A stretch of 64,000 nt of DNA from the NCBI GenBank assembly GCA_023426545.1, contig JAFAAN010000057.1, positions 24,141 to 88,140 of the forward strand, given 5' to 3'. The DNA is from Pseudomonadota bacterium (GTDB lineage Bacteria > Myxococcota > Myxococcia > Myxococcales > Myxococcaceae). Below are positions 8,805 through 17,227 of the stretch, one piece after another (the stretch's first letter is position 1; each line of letters starts with the position of its first letter). The notes below the pieces were generated by a model. That model ran no database searches. It was not told where the DNA came from and saw nothing but the letters and a program-made list of their open reading frames with translations. The position numbers and the translations under genes were made by a program.

Positions 8805-11800
8805 CCCGCGCCCTCGCGCTGCTGGCGCTGGTGCTCCACGTCCTCTGGCCGGGCGCGGCGTCCGCGCAGGGGGACGAGGGCCGCGCGTTCGGCGCCGAGG
8901 TCGTCGCCGTGGAGCTGCACCTGCCTGGAGGGGCCGACGCGCAGGGCCTGAGCGACCTGGTGGCGGTGCGCAAGGGGCAGACGCTGACGCCGGGCGCGGT
9001 GCGGCGCTCGGTGGAGCGGCTGTGGGCGACGGGCCGTTTCACGGACGTGGTGGCGCGCACGGAGCGGGTGAAGGGCGGCGTGCGGCTGATGTTCCAGCTC
9101 ACCCCCGTGGCCCGGCTGGCGCGCTTGCGCTTCGCGGGCAACGCCGTGCTGTCGGACGGGGAGCTCCTGGAGGCCAGCGGCTTGCTGGAGGGTGGGCCGC
9201 TGGACGCGGAGGAAGTGGAGGGCGCGGTGTCATCCATCCTCCAGGCCTACCAGCGCAAGGGCTACGACGCGGCGAAGGTCACCGTGACAGAGGAGCCGGT
9301 GACGGACGGCGTCGCGGTGGTGCTCACCGTGGCCGAGGGACTGCCCACGCGGGTGCGGCAGGTGACGTTCTCCGGCAGCCCGGGCCTGCCGTTGCCCCGG
9401 TTGCTGGAGGTGCTGGCGCTCCGGCCGGGGCAGGTCTTCGACCGGGCTCGGCTCTCGGGCTCGCTGGACGAGCTGCGCACGCTGCTGCGCGGGGAGGGCT
9501 ACTGGCGCGCGCAGGTGGGCGCTCCGGCGGTGCTGGTGGAGGGGAGCTCCGCGTCGGTGGCGGTGCCGCTGTCCGCGGGGCCCCGATACACGCTGCGCTT
9601 CCATGGCAACCGCCACTTCCCGCGGGACGTGTTGCAGCGCGTGCTGGCGCACGATGTCTCGGAGCCCATGGACGAGGTGGTCGCGGGCCGGCTGGCGCGG
9701 CGCGTGGAGACCTTCTATCGCTACCGGGGCTTCCTCGACGTGCGCGTGCGTCCGCGCGAGGTGCTCCGCCCCGATGGCGCGGCGGCGGCGCTGGTGTTCG
9801 ACGTGGAGGAGGGGCACGTGACGCGCGTCGTCGATGTGCGCTTCCACGGCAATGCCGGCCTGCCCACGGAGGCGCTGCGGGCGCTGCTCGCGGAGCGGGT
9901 GCAGGAGGGCATGACGCGGCCAGAACTGGAACGGCGGCTGCTCGACGACCCGCTGAACACGGAAGGGCGTCTTGGCCCGGAGCTGCCGGGCATCGCGCCG
10001 CCTCCGCCGCCCGCCACGGTGTACGTCGAGGATGCGTGGCAGGAGGCCGTGGAGGCCATGAACGAGGCCTACCGCGAGCAGGGCTACCTCTCCGCGGTGG
10101 TGTCGTTCCGGGGGCTGACGGTGGACGTGGTGGGGCGCACGGCCGTCGCGGACTTCGACGTGGAGGAGGGGCCCCAGGCGCGGCTGGTGAAGGTGGACTT
10201 CGAGGGTGTACCGCCGGGCCTGTCGTCCTGGGCGCTGGGGCGGCGCATGCGCGAGGGCGAGCCGCTGAGCTTCGACGCGGTGGAGTCGGCGCGTCAGGCC
10301 CTGGAACAGGAGCTGGGGCGGCAGGGCTACCTCTTCGCGCGCGTCACGACCGAGACGGGCGTCGGTGAGGACGGCACGCGGGCGACCGTCATCTTCCGAG
10401 CGGACTCGGGGCCGCAGGTGAAGGTGGGGCGGATCCTGGTCCAGGGGCTGACGCGCACCGACCCGGACCTGGTGCTGGCGAACCTGGCGGTGGTGGAGGG
10501 CAAGCCCATCTCGCTGGACGAGCTGACGGAGGGCCAGCGCCGTCTGGCCCGGCTGGGCGTGTTCCGTCAGGTGGACGTGGCGCTGGCGGACCCGACGCGG
10601 CGCGAGGACACCAAGGACGTGCTGGTGTCGGTCCAGGAGCGGCCCCGGCTGGATGGCCAGGTGTCCGGCGGCTACTTCCTGGTGGACGGTCCCCGAATCA
10701 CGCTCGACACGGCGTACCGCAACCTGGATGGGCTGGGGCTCAGCCTGCTGGCGCGCGGGAAGATCAACTACGCGGGCTGGAGTGCGGATGCGCTGTCTCG
10801 CGACCGGCGCATCGCCTGCCAGCAGGTGTCCCCCGGTGGTGGGCCGTCTCCGGGCTGTGATTTGGAGCTCCAGGGGCTCAATGGACTGGGCGGCCGCGGC
10901 AACCTCGCGCTGGCGCAGCCGCGGTTGTTCTTCCTGCTGCCGTTGCAGGTGGGCGCCCGCCTGGACCTGATTGGCGAGCGCGTGCACCGGCCTTCCTACG
11001 TGTCCACGCGGTTCGCGGCGGCCGCCGCCACGGACTGGGCGGTGGCGTCGTGGCTCAACCTGTCGCTGTCGTACGAAGTGGAGAACAACCGGCTGCGCTC
11101 GCGCGCGGGCGTGCTCGAACTGCTCAACCGCGCTGACCAGGAGCGGCTGCGCTACCCGTTCGGCGACTTCGCGCTGCACTCGCTGCGGCCCTCCGCCACG
11201 CTCGACTTCCGGGACGACCCGGCGAACCCGCGGCGCGGCGTGGTGTTCGTCTCCAGCGCGGAGTTCACGCGCGGGTTGAGCGTGCGCCCCACGGACGTGG
11301 CGGGCAACCGCGTGGACGCGTACCCCATCGACGGCGTGAAGCTCTCCGGCAGCTTGAGCGGCTACATCCCCCTGGGACGCCGGGCGAGCGTGGCGCTCTC
11401 CGCGCGCGCCGGCACCATCCTCCCGCTGGAGGAGCAGGCGCAGGCCATCGGCTCGAAGCTGTTCTACCTGGGGGGCTCGTCCAGCTTGCGTGGCTTCCGC
11501 GAGGACGGCGTGTTGCCCGAGGACGTGCGCGGGGCCCTGCACCAGCGGCTGCGTGATTGCCGGGCGCTGATTACGCCCTCGGGGTGCTCCGCCGAGCTGA
11601 AGGCGGTGCTGGCGGGGCAGGTGCCCGCCAGCCAGGGCGGCGAACTCTTCACGCTGGGCAAGGCAGAGCTGCGCCTGCCGGCCCTGTCCTCCGTGGACCT
11701 GGGCCTCTTCTTCGAGGCGGGCAACCTGTGGTTGGACCGGACACAGTTCGACCCGGGCCGGCTGCGCTACGCGGCGGGCGCGGGTCTGCGTTACGTGACG

Positions 11801-11902
11801 CCCGTGGGCCCCTTAGCCTTTGACGTGGGCTTCAACCTGACCCCGGACGAGTCGGTGAACGAGGCGACCACGCAGTTCCACTTCAGCATCGGCACATTCT
11901 GA
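8729..11902 (+). CDS. Omp85/TamA-like outer-membrane barrel with seven POTRA domains
   Basis: An Omp85-superfamily protein of up to 1,057 residues. After a signal peptide (ALALLALVLHVLWPGAASAQ) come seven consecutive POTRA-like units over about residues 50-650, each with the beta-helix-helix-beta-beta layout. Examples open at LARLRFAGNAV, YTLRFHGNRHF and VVDVRFHGNAG. A 16-strand barrel domain follows, with the conserved L6 motif LRGF inside GGSSSLRGFREDG. The chain ends in Phe (FHFSIGTF), the usual outer-membrane sorting signal. The GTG start at 8729 lies inside the TamB gene. It is the first start that keeps the signal peptide, but a later non-ATG start is possible. The TamB partner upstream supports a TamA role. 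It differs from TamA (three POTRAs) and BamA (five) in POTRA number. Confidence 0.85.
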   Translation: MGQREQRSLVWKPRARAEAELGGRVARALALLALVLHVLWPGAASAQGDEGRAFGAEVVAVELHLPGGADAQGLSDLVAVRKGQTLTPGAVRRSVERLWATGRFTDVVARTERVKGGVRLMFQLTPVARLARLRFAGNAVLSDGELLEASGLLEGGPLDAEEVEGAVSSILQAYQRKGYDAAKVTVTEEPVTDGVAVVLTVAEGLPTRVRQVTFSGSPGLPLPRLLEVLALRPGQVFDRARLSGSLDELRTLLRGEGYWRAQVGAPAVLVEGSSASVAVPLSAGPRYTLRFHGNRHFPRDVLQRVLAHDVSEPMDEVVAGRLARRVETFYRYRGFLDVRVRPREVLRPDGAAAALVFDVEEGHVTRVVDVRFHGNAGLPTEALRALLAERVQEGMTRPELERRLLDDPLNTEGRLGPELPGIAPPPPPATVYVEDAWQEAVEAMNEAYREQGYLSAVVSFRGLTVDVVGRTAVADFDVEEGPQARLVKVDFEGVPPGLSSWALGRRMREGEPLSFDAVESARQALEQELGRQGYLFARVTTETGVGEDGTRATVIFRADSGPQVKVGRILVQGLTRTDPDLVLANLAVVEGKPISLDELTEGQRRLARLGVFRQVDVALADPTRREDTKDVLVSVQERPRLDGQVSGGYFLVDGPRITLDTAYRNLDGLGLSLLARGKINYAGWSADALSRDRRIACQQVSPGGGPSPGCDLELQGLNGLGGRGNLALAQPRLFFLLPLQVGARLDLIGERVHRPSYVSTRFAAAAATDWAVASWLNLSLSYEVENNRLRSRAGVLELLNRADQERLRYPFGDFALHSLRPSATLDFRDDPANPRRGVVFVSSAEFTRGLSVRPTDVAGNRVDAYPIDGVKLSGSLSGYIPLGRRASVALSARAGTILPLEEQAQAIGSKLFYLGGSSSLRGFREDGVLPEDVRGALHQRLRDCRALITPSGCSAELKAVLAGQVPASQGGELFTLGKAELRLPALSSVDLGLFFEAGNLWLDRTQFDPGRLRYAAGAGLRYVTPVGPLAFDVGFNLTPDESVNEATTQFHFSIGTF

Positions 11903-11919
11903 GGACGGGGAGGGTGCGC

Positions 11920-12435
11920 ATGCGCTGGCGCGGATGGCTGGTGGGGCTGGGGCTGCTGGGCGCCGTTGCCGGCTGCGGCCACGCGAAGGGCGCCGCGGAG
12001 GGGCCGGCGCGGCCGAAGTGGATGCCGCCGGAGGGCGCGTGTCCGCGGGGCGCGCTGCTCCAGATGGAGCGCCTGGGATTGAAGCCCGGGGACAAGGTCC
12101 CCGTCATCGTGGACGCCATCCAGGACCACCCGGGGCCGGCGCGTTACAACTACAGCTTCGTGATTGCCCTGCCGCGTGACGCGGGGGAGACGCAGCTTCC
12201 CGGCGCGCGCATCGGCGGGCGTCTGTACGTGACGAAGCACCGCGTCTTCGGCCGGTATGACCGCATCTTCCTTCCGGACTCCGGGGCCATGTCGGTGCCC
12301 TTCTGCGGCATCCTCCTGGACTCGCGCTGGGACAAGGATGGCGAGGGGCTGATTGCCTACCCGAGCCCGATGAAGGGCTTCTCCGTGGTGCAGGACAACA
12401 CGGGCGTCATCCAGGTGGTGGACCGGTACCCGTGA
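11920..12435 (+). CDS. Predicted lipoprotein of unknown function
   Basis: A protein of about 171 residues with a lipoprotein signal peptide: basic MRWRG, then hydrophobic WLVGLGLLGAVAG, then Cys. The mature part (HAKGAAEGPARPKWMPPEG) is not a domain I recognise. It contains several Gly/Pro turns and two further Cys residues (CPRG and PFCGILLD). The ATG at 11920 was preferred over the GTG two codons upstream, and both leave the lipobox intact. It starts 18 bp after the Omp85 gene, so it may be an outer-membrane lipoprotein associated with that assembly module. This is inference from position only. Confidence 0.75.
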   Translation: MRWRGWLVGLGLLGAVAGCGHAKGAAEGPARPKWMPPEGACPRGALLQMERLGLKPGDKVPVIVDAIQDHPGPARYNYSFVIALPRDAGETQLPGARIGGRLYVTKHRVFGRYDRIFLPDSGAMSVPFCGILLDSRWDKDGEGLIAYPSPMKGFSVVQDNTGVIQVVDRYP

Positions 12436-12457
12436 GACGTGGAGTACAGTCCCCACC

Positions 12458-13801
12458 GTGTTCTACGCGTGCGTGCGTGCGGTGGTGGCCCTGTGCCTTC
12501 GTCTCTTCTACCGGGTGAGGGTGAATGCCCCTGCGCTGGAGCCGGACGGCCCCGTGCTCTTCGTCGGCAACCATCCGAACGGGCTCATCGACCCCGCGCT
12601 GGTGTTCATCCTCACGCGGCGTCAGGTGACGTTCCTCGCGAAGGCGCCGCTGTTCAGGATGCCCGTCATTGGCTGGCTGCTGAAGGGGCTGGACGCGCTG
12701 CCGGTGTATCGCAAGCAGGATGACCCCTCGAAGATGGGGGGGAACGAGGGCACGTTGGAGGCCGCGAAAGGCGCGCTGGTGCAGGGGCGTGCCATCACCA
12801 TCTTCCCCGAGGGGAAGAGCCACTCCGAGCCCGGGCTCGCCGAGCTGAAGACAGGCGCGGCGCGCATCGCCCTGAGCGCGGCGAAGGTGGGAGCGCCCGT
12901 GCGCATCGTCCCCGTGGGGCTCACCTACGCGGAGAAGCACGTGTTCCGCAGCGAGGTGCTCATCGACGTGGGGCCCGCCATCGACACGCGTGCCTTCCTC
13001 GCGGAAGACGCCAGCGCGGAGCCCGACGCCGTCCGAGCGCTCACCGAGCGAATCGCCGAGGGATTGCGCGCGGTGACACTCAATCTGGAGCAGTGGGCGG
13101 ACCTTCCGCTCATCCAGCTCGCCGAGCAGCTGTATGCCTTCAAGCAGGGTGGGGCGCTCGACGCGGAGCGGCTGCGGCTGTGGGCGCGTGGCGTCCAGCT
13201 CTTCCGCGCCCAGGAGCCAGAGCGCTTCGAGGGGCTCCGCGCGCAGCTCGCCGCCTTCCAGCGACGCCTGGCGCTGGTGTGGGCAGCGGGGCCGGAGGAC
13301 CTGGCGATCGTCTACCGCCCGGGCAACGTGGTGCCCTTCGTGGTGAAGAACCTGCTGGCGCTCGTGCTGGGGTTGCCGCTGTTCGCGCTCGGCCTGGGCG
13401 TGTTCTGGCTGCCGTACCAACTGCCCCGGTTGGCCAGCCGCCGCGCGGAGTTGGACGTGCAGGCGACGGTGAAGTTCCTCACCGCCTTCGTGGTGGCGCT
13501 GGCGTGGTGGGGAGCGCTGACCGCCGCAGCGGCGGTGTGGGGCGGCGCCGCGCTGGCGGTGGCCACCTTCGTGGTAGTGCCGCCGCTGGCGCTGTTCACC
13601 CTCTACTTCGCCGAGCGCTGGGAGGCGCTCCAGCGCGACATCCGCGTGTTCTTCACGCTGGGCAACCGCGCGCGGCTCAAGGCGCTGCTGCTCGCGGATG
13701 GCGAGCGGTTGGCCTCGGAGGTGGAGCGGCTCGCCGGCGAGTACCGGCCGAGATTGGACGCCACCGACGAGGGCTCAACCCAAGTCGAACGACCCGACTG
13801 A
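12458..13801 (+). CDS. PlsC-type glycerophospholipid acyltransferase with C-terminal membrane region
   Basis: A 447-residue acyltransferase. The N-terminal 220 residues contain the acyltransferase motifs: NHPNGLIDP (the NH...D active site, with one more residue than the standard HX4D spacing), a substrate-binding region around LPVYRKQDD, FPEGKSHSEP, and the later IVPVGLTY. The C-terminal half carries two or three hydrophobic segments (NLLALVLGLPLFALGLGVF and FVVALAWWGALTAAAAVWG), suggesting an integral membrane enzyme. Family members transfer acyl chains to glycerol-3-phosphate or lysophospholipid. Which one applies here cannot be read. The GTG start at 12458 gives the first complete N-terminus and lies 22 bp after the lipoprotein gene. 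Confidence 0.82.
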   Translation: MFYACVRAVVALCLRLFYRVRVNAPALEPDGPVLFVGNHPNGLIDPALVFILTRRQVTFLAKAPLFRMPVIGWLLKGLDALPVYRKQDDPSKMGGNEGTLEAAKGALVQGRAITIFPEGKSHSEPGLAELKTGAARIALSAAKVGAPVRIVPVGLTYAEKHVFRSEVLIDVGPAIDTRAFLAEDASAEPDAVRALTERIAEGLRAVTLNLEQWADLPLIQLAEQLYAFKQGGALDAERLRLWARGVQLFRAQEPERFEGLRAQLAAFQRRLALVWAAGPEDLAIVYRPGNVVPFVVKNLLALVLGLPLFALGLGVFWLPYQLPRLASRRAELDVQATVKFLTAFVVALAWWGALTAAAAVWGGAALAVATFVVVPPLALFTLYFAERWEALQRDIRVFFTLGNRARLKALLLADGERLASEVERLAGEYRPRLDATDEGSTQVERPD

Positions 13802-13841
13802 CCCTGTTCCTCCTCTCGATTGCGGAACTGCTCGGCCATGA

Positions 13842-14110
13842 AGCCCGCATCCGGAGACATGTCCCGCAGATGTCGCCGCGGCCGTAAAGAAGGCATACAA
13901 GGCCGCTGCCAGGGCGGGCCTGGACCCGTCGGTGCGCCAGCCGCGAAAGGCGGAATGGCTGGCGGAGAACCTGGACAACCCCATTCGAATCTGGACCGAG
14001 GCCGACAACATCACCTCGGCTCAGGCCAAGAAGGCCGCCACGCGCTACAGGCAGGCCAGAGCAGCAGGGCTCAAAGCCGCATCCGATGTGGACGGTTCGC
14101 CCGCGCCCTG
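13842..14110 (+). pseudogene. Remnant of an unidentified coding sequence
   Basis: An open frame without an evident start reads like real protein, with segments such as AVKKAYKAAARAGLDPSVRQ, KAEWLAENLDNPIRIWTEAD and ITSAQAKKAATRYRQARAAG. Upstream the frame is closed by a TGA at 13839. No ribosome-binding site or recognisable N-terminus is present, so it looks like the tail of a truncated gene. I do not recognise the family. Past about 14110 the frame loses coding character, although it stays open to 14438. The fragment borders a probable accessory insert. It could instead be a short real gene with an unusual start. Confidence 0.35.
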
Positions 14111-14280
14111 GTGTCAGCGCTCACGCCCGTCGTTTCGAATTCTGGGGGGGAGCGCACACGCGCCGCGCTACGCCGTCGGTGGTCGTGTAGCGCTCCCAAA
14201 CGCGCAGGGGAGCGCGGTTTCGCATGGTTGGTATTTCACCGCGGGAGGTTCCCCCAGGTCGTGGGGCCCGTGCGTACCTC
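14111..14280. other. Non-coding stretch with an inverted GGGAGCG/CGCTCCC repeat
   Basis: This stretch holds no convincing gene. It carries an imperfect inverted repeat: GGGGAGCG near 14147-14154 and CGCTCCC near 14192-14198. They could fold into a hairpin ending the upstream remnant. The following bases lead into the promoter of the SdpR-like gene. Confidence 0.3.
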
Positions 14281-14308
14281 TTGACAGGATTCATCGGATC
14301 GTTATTTT
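14281..14308 (+). promoter_or_regulatory. Sigma-70-type promoter for the SdpR/SdpI-like pair
   Basis: TTGACA at 14281-14286 and TATTTT at 14303-14308 are separated by 16 bp, close to the housekeeping consensus. The start codon lies about 30 bp downstream. In the SdpR family the regulator represses its own promoter. The bases between the -10 and the start (TTCG...CGAA around 14313-14329) form a small interrupted palindrome that could be the operator, which is inference. Confidence 0.6.
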
Positions 14309-14337
14309 GAAGTTCGTCAAACTGTCGAAAGGTCGTG

Positions 14338-14625
14338 ATGCGAACGCAGGAGGTCTTCAAGGCGATTTCAGACCCGACCCGGCGCAAGGTGCTCAAGCTC
14401 CTGCAGAGCGGCTCGAAGTCTGCGGGAGAGCTCGCTGAGGCGTTCGACATCACGAAGGGGTCGCTATCGCATCACTTCAACGTGCTCAAAGCGGCGGACC
14501 TGGTGCGCTGTGAGCGTCGCGGACAGCAAATCGTCTACTCCCTCAACACGACAGTGTTCGAGGACGTAGCGGCAGTCCTGCTCGACCTCTTCAAGGTCGA
14601 TAAAGGGAACGGAGAGCGGTCATGA
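14338..14625 (+). CDS. ArsR-family autorepressor, SdpR type
   Basis: A 95-residue winged-helix regulator. VFKAISDPTRRKVLKLL at the N-terminus, the recognition helix region ITKGSLSHHFNVLKAADLV and the wing CERRGQQIVYSLN match the ArsR/SdpR family. No Cys metal-binding pair is present in the recognition helix, so metal sensing is unlikely. The ATG at 14338 is used, and a GTG directly before it would add one residue. The stop overlaps the start of the SdpI-like gene by four bases (ATGA), so the two are translationally coupled. In Bacillus, SdpR represses sdpRI until SdpI, occupied by toxin, sequesters it at the membrane. Confidence 0.86.
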   Translation: MRTQEVFKAISDPTRRKVLKLLQSGSKSAGELAEAFDITKGSLSHHFNVLKAADLVRCERRGQQIVYSLNTTVFEDVAAVLLDLFKVDKGNGERS

Positions 14626-15305
14626 GAATCAGCCGGGCCAATGTGTTGAGTCTGGGGCTCGTCATCGCAGCGTTCGCGATGGCCTTCGTGCTCTACGACC
14701 GATTGCCGGAGTCGATCCCCACGCATTGGAATGCCGAGGGCGTAGTGGATGGGCATACGCCCAAGCCCTGGGGGCCCTTCCTCCTGCCGCTGGCCATGGC
14801 TGGGGTGTACCTGCTCCTGGTCGCCGTGCCGCGGATTTCGCCCAGGGACTTCCGCGTGACGCGGTTCCAGGGCGTCTTCGAGGGCATCCAGACGGTGCTG
14901 CTCGCGTTCCTCTTCCTGGTCAACGCCCTGGTCCTGCTCGCGGGCATCGGAGTGGCCGTGCCGATAGAACGGGTGGTGCCCGCAGCCACGGGCCTGCTCT
15001 TCGTCGTCCTGGGCAACTACATGGGGAAGTTTACCAAGAACTTCTTCTGTGGAATCCGGACGCCCTGGACGCTCACTAGTGACGAGGTCTGGCTGCGCAC
15101 GCATCGTCTGGGAGGAAGGCTCTTCGTCCTCGCGGGAATCATCATCCTCATCTCGGGGCTTCTCGGCGGTGGCCCTGCCCCCGTGCTTGCGGCTGTCGCC
15201 AACGCGGTGGTGACTCCCGTGGTCTACTCGTACGTCCTCTATCGCCGCATCGCGAAGGGCAATCACGGACCGACGGACGGTTCGGGCTCTCATCGCTCTG
15301 CTTGA
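14622..15305 (+). CDS. SdpI-family membrane immunity/signal protein
   Basis: A 227-residue integral membrane protein with about six hydrophobic helices. It starts with a DUF1648-type segment (IPTHWNAEGVVDGH) and later has the SdpI signature GNYMGKFTKNFFCGIRTPWT followed by WLRTHRLGG. In Bacillus subtilis SdpI protects the cell from the SdpC toxin and passes the signal to SdpR. The regulator gene sits directly upstream with a four-base overlap, so the pair is intact. No SdpC-like toxin gene lies next to it. In that setting it may give immunity to others' toxins or sense envelope stress, which is inference. Confidence 0.86.
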   Translation: MRISRANVLSLGLVIAAFAMAFVLYDRLPESIPTHWNAEGVVDGHTPKPWGPFLLPLAMAGVYLLLVAVPRISPRDFRVTRFQGVFEGIQTVLLAFLFLVNALVLLAGIGVAVPIERVVPAATGLLFVVLGNYMGKFTKNFFCGIRTPWTLTSDEVWLRTHRLGGRLFVLAGIIILISGLLGGGPAPVLAAVANAVVTPVVYSYVLYRRIAKGNHGPTDGSGSHRSA

Positions 15306-15688
15306 AGGCTGGTTCCCGGCTCCGGCCCGTTGGGAGGACCATGGATCCACAAGGGTCTGCGCTCGACCGGGGCCGTACTCCAGACCGGGTTGACCTTGGG
15401 AGCCGAGCTGCCGCTCGACAATGACTGGTTACTCCTGGGCCACCCGGCGCATCAATGATGCGCGGCGCAAGCTTTCGACATGCGGTCGCTTATCTGCCTG
15501 CCGCTTTCTTGGAGACCCGATGGTCTGCCGAACGCCGAGGGGCCGCGCGAGCCAACGCTCCACCTCCTCCTCCCACAAGAGGAGACTGCCCCATGCGCAG
15601 CATTAACGCCCATGGCTCGTCGAGCCGCGCTCGCGGGTTCGGCGTGTTCTACTCGACGTGACCGGACTGCACTTAAGGAGGCAAACGC
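15306..15688. other. Intergenic region without a recognisable gene
   Basis: This 383-bp stretch separates the SdpI-like gene from the dehydrogenase. Short open frames exist, including one ending MRSINAHGSSSRARGFGVFY, but none has family features, a good ribosome-binding site or codon use like a real gene. The 3' end carries a strong Shine-Dalgarno sequence (AAGGAGG at 15675-15681) for the next gene. It may contain decayed sequence left by gene loss or insertion. Confidence 0.4.
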
Positions 15689-16462
15689 ATGGACCTGCAA
15701 CTCAAGGGAAAAACGGCGCTCGTCACTGGCGCAACCGCGGGCATCGGTCTTTCCATCGCTCGGCGGCTCGCCACTGAGGGCGCGCAGGTGGTGATCTGCG
15801 GCCGGAACCAGCGGAAGCTCGACGATGCCGCAGCGCAGACCGGCGCGCGAGGCGTGCTCGCGGACCCTGCGACCGCCGAGGGTGCTTCCGTGCTGACGGC
15901 GGCTGTGCCGTCGGTCGATATCCTCATCAACAACCTCGGCATTTACGAATCCAAGCCCTTTACCGAGATCACAGACGACGATTGGCGCCGGTTCTACGAG
16001 GTGAACGTGCTCTCGGGTGTCAGGCTCGCCCGCGCCTACTTCCCGGGGATGGTCCAGCGCGATTGGGGCCGCATCATCTTCATCGCCAGTGACTCCGCGC
16101 TCATCGTGCCGCCCGACATGATCCACTACGGCATGACGAAGACGGCGCAACTCGCCATTTCGCGCGGGCTTGCTTCGGCCACCAAGGGGACGCGGGTCAC
16201 GGTAAACGCCGTACTGCCGGGGACGACCAGGTCGGAGGGCATCGTAGATTTCCTCAAGAGCGTGGCGGACGACCCTCATGCATCCGACGAGGAGATCGAG
16301 CGCGCCTTCTTCGCCAAGGAGAGGCCGACTTCGCTGATCCAGCGCATGATTGAGCCAGAGGAGGTCGCGGCACTGGTCGCCTATGTGGCAAGCCCGCTCT
16401 CCGCTGCCACGAACGGCGCGGCGCTTCGTGTCGACGGCGGCATCACTCCTACAATCGTGTAG
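15689..16462 (+). CDS. Short-chain dehydrogenase/reductase (SDR)
   Basis: A 257-residue classical SDR oxidoreductase. The cofactor motif is VTGATAGIGLSIA at about residues 13-25. It also has the NNLG stabilising motif, a catalytic Ser in IFIASDSALI and the Y-x3-K pair in HYGMTKTAQL. The chain ends with VDGGITPTIV as in FabG-like enzymes. Residue CGRN after the second strand suggests NADP(H) preference. The ATG has a near-perfect ribosome-binding site 7 bases upstream. It stands alone between the SdpI-like gene and the oppositely oriented wzaB, and its substrate cannot be inferred. The acidic insertion DDPHASDEEIERAFF before the C-terminus is typical of a subgroup often seen in accessory regions. 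Confidence 0.88.
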   Translation: MDLQLKGKTALVTGATAGIGLSIARRLATEGAQVVICGRNQRKLDDAAAQTGARGVLADPATAEGASVLTAAVPSVDILINNLGIYESKPFTEITDDDWRRFYEVNVLSGVRLARAYFPGMVQRDWGRIIFIASDSALIVPPDMIHYGMTKTAQLAISRGLASATKGTRVTVNAVLPGTTRSEGIVDFLKSVADDPHASDEEIERAFFAKERPTSLIQRMIEPEEVAALVAYVASPLSAATNGAALRVDGGITPTIV

Positions 16463-16592
16463 GAGGGTTCGCGGTGTCGGACCACGCGGGGACATGAGAG
16501 TGACCCCCATCGTCCACCGCAACCGTCCAGCCAGGGGCGTGGCGTGAGGCGAAGCTCCGCTACCACCCACCAGACTTCACCTCGTCCCAGGA

Positions 16593-17210
16593 CTAGAAGA
16601 AGCTCTCCGGCACGAAGACGATGTCGCCGGGCTGGAGCAGGAAGTTCTTCTCACGTCCTACGCCGATGTCCTCCACGGGCACGCGAATCTTGCGCTCCTG
16701 CCCGTCCACCACGCGTGTCACCAGGGTGTTGTTCTTCGCCGCCAGCTTGGTGAAGCCGCCCGCCAGCGTAATCGCCTGGACGATGGACATCTCGTTGTCC
16801 ACTGGGAAGGTGCCCGGCTTCTGCACCTCGCCAAAGACGAACACCTTCTGCGAGTTGTACTCGCGGATGAGCACGGACACCTGCGGGCGGCGCACATAGC
16901 GGGACAGGCAGTCCCGCAGCTGGTCCGCCGCCGAGCTGGGCGTCGTTCCCGACAGCGGCACCTTGCCGCACAGCGGGTAGTCGATGGTGCCCTCACCCGA
17001 CAGGCGCCAGGTGCCGGAGTGCTCGGGCTCCTGGAAGACGCGCACCTCCACCACGTCGCCGGGCCCCAGCGTGCCCCCGCCGGGGCGCTCCGCGACGCGG
17101 GCTTCCGCGGCGGGCGTGGGCGTGGGCGGCGGCGGGCGCTGCGACGTTCCAGAGCAGGCGGGGAGCGCCGCGAGGGACATCACGGTGAGCAGGGGGCGAA
17201 GGTGCTTCAT
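16593..17210 (-). CDS. wzaB: Wza-type outer-membrane polysaccharide export lipoprotein (WzaB-like)
   Basis: A 205-residue export protein of the OPX family. A lipoprotein signal (LLTVMSLAALPAC) is followed by a Poly_export domain opening GPGDVVEVRVFQEPEHSG. A SLBB domain follows with VFVFGEVQKPGTFPVDN and AITLAGGFTKLA, and the chain ends in LLQPGDIVFVPESFF. It is about half the length of E. coli Wza and lacks the C-terminal helix that lines the Wza outer-membrane pore. Short OPX proteins of this type in Myxococcus work with a separate beta-barrel. Such a gene lies 17 bp upstream in the same operon. From that pairing and the position downstream of mglA, I infer WzaB of the biosurfactant polysaccharide (BPS) pathway. 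Confidence 0.8.
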   Translation of the reverse strand: MKHLRPLLTVMSLAALPACSGTSQRPPPPTPTPAAEARVAERPGGGTLGPGDVVEVRVFQEPEHSGTWRLSGEGTIDYPLCGKVPLSGTTPSSAADQLRDCLSRYVRRPQVSVLIREYNSQKVFVFGEVQKPGTFPVDNEMSIVQAITLAGGFTKLAAKNNTLVTRVVDGQERKIRVPVEDIGVGREKNFLLQPGDIVFVPESFF

Positions 17211-17227
17211 CTTCGAAGAGGGGGGCC

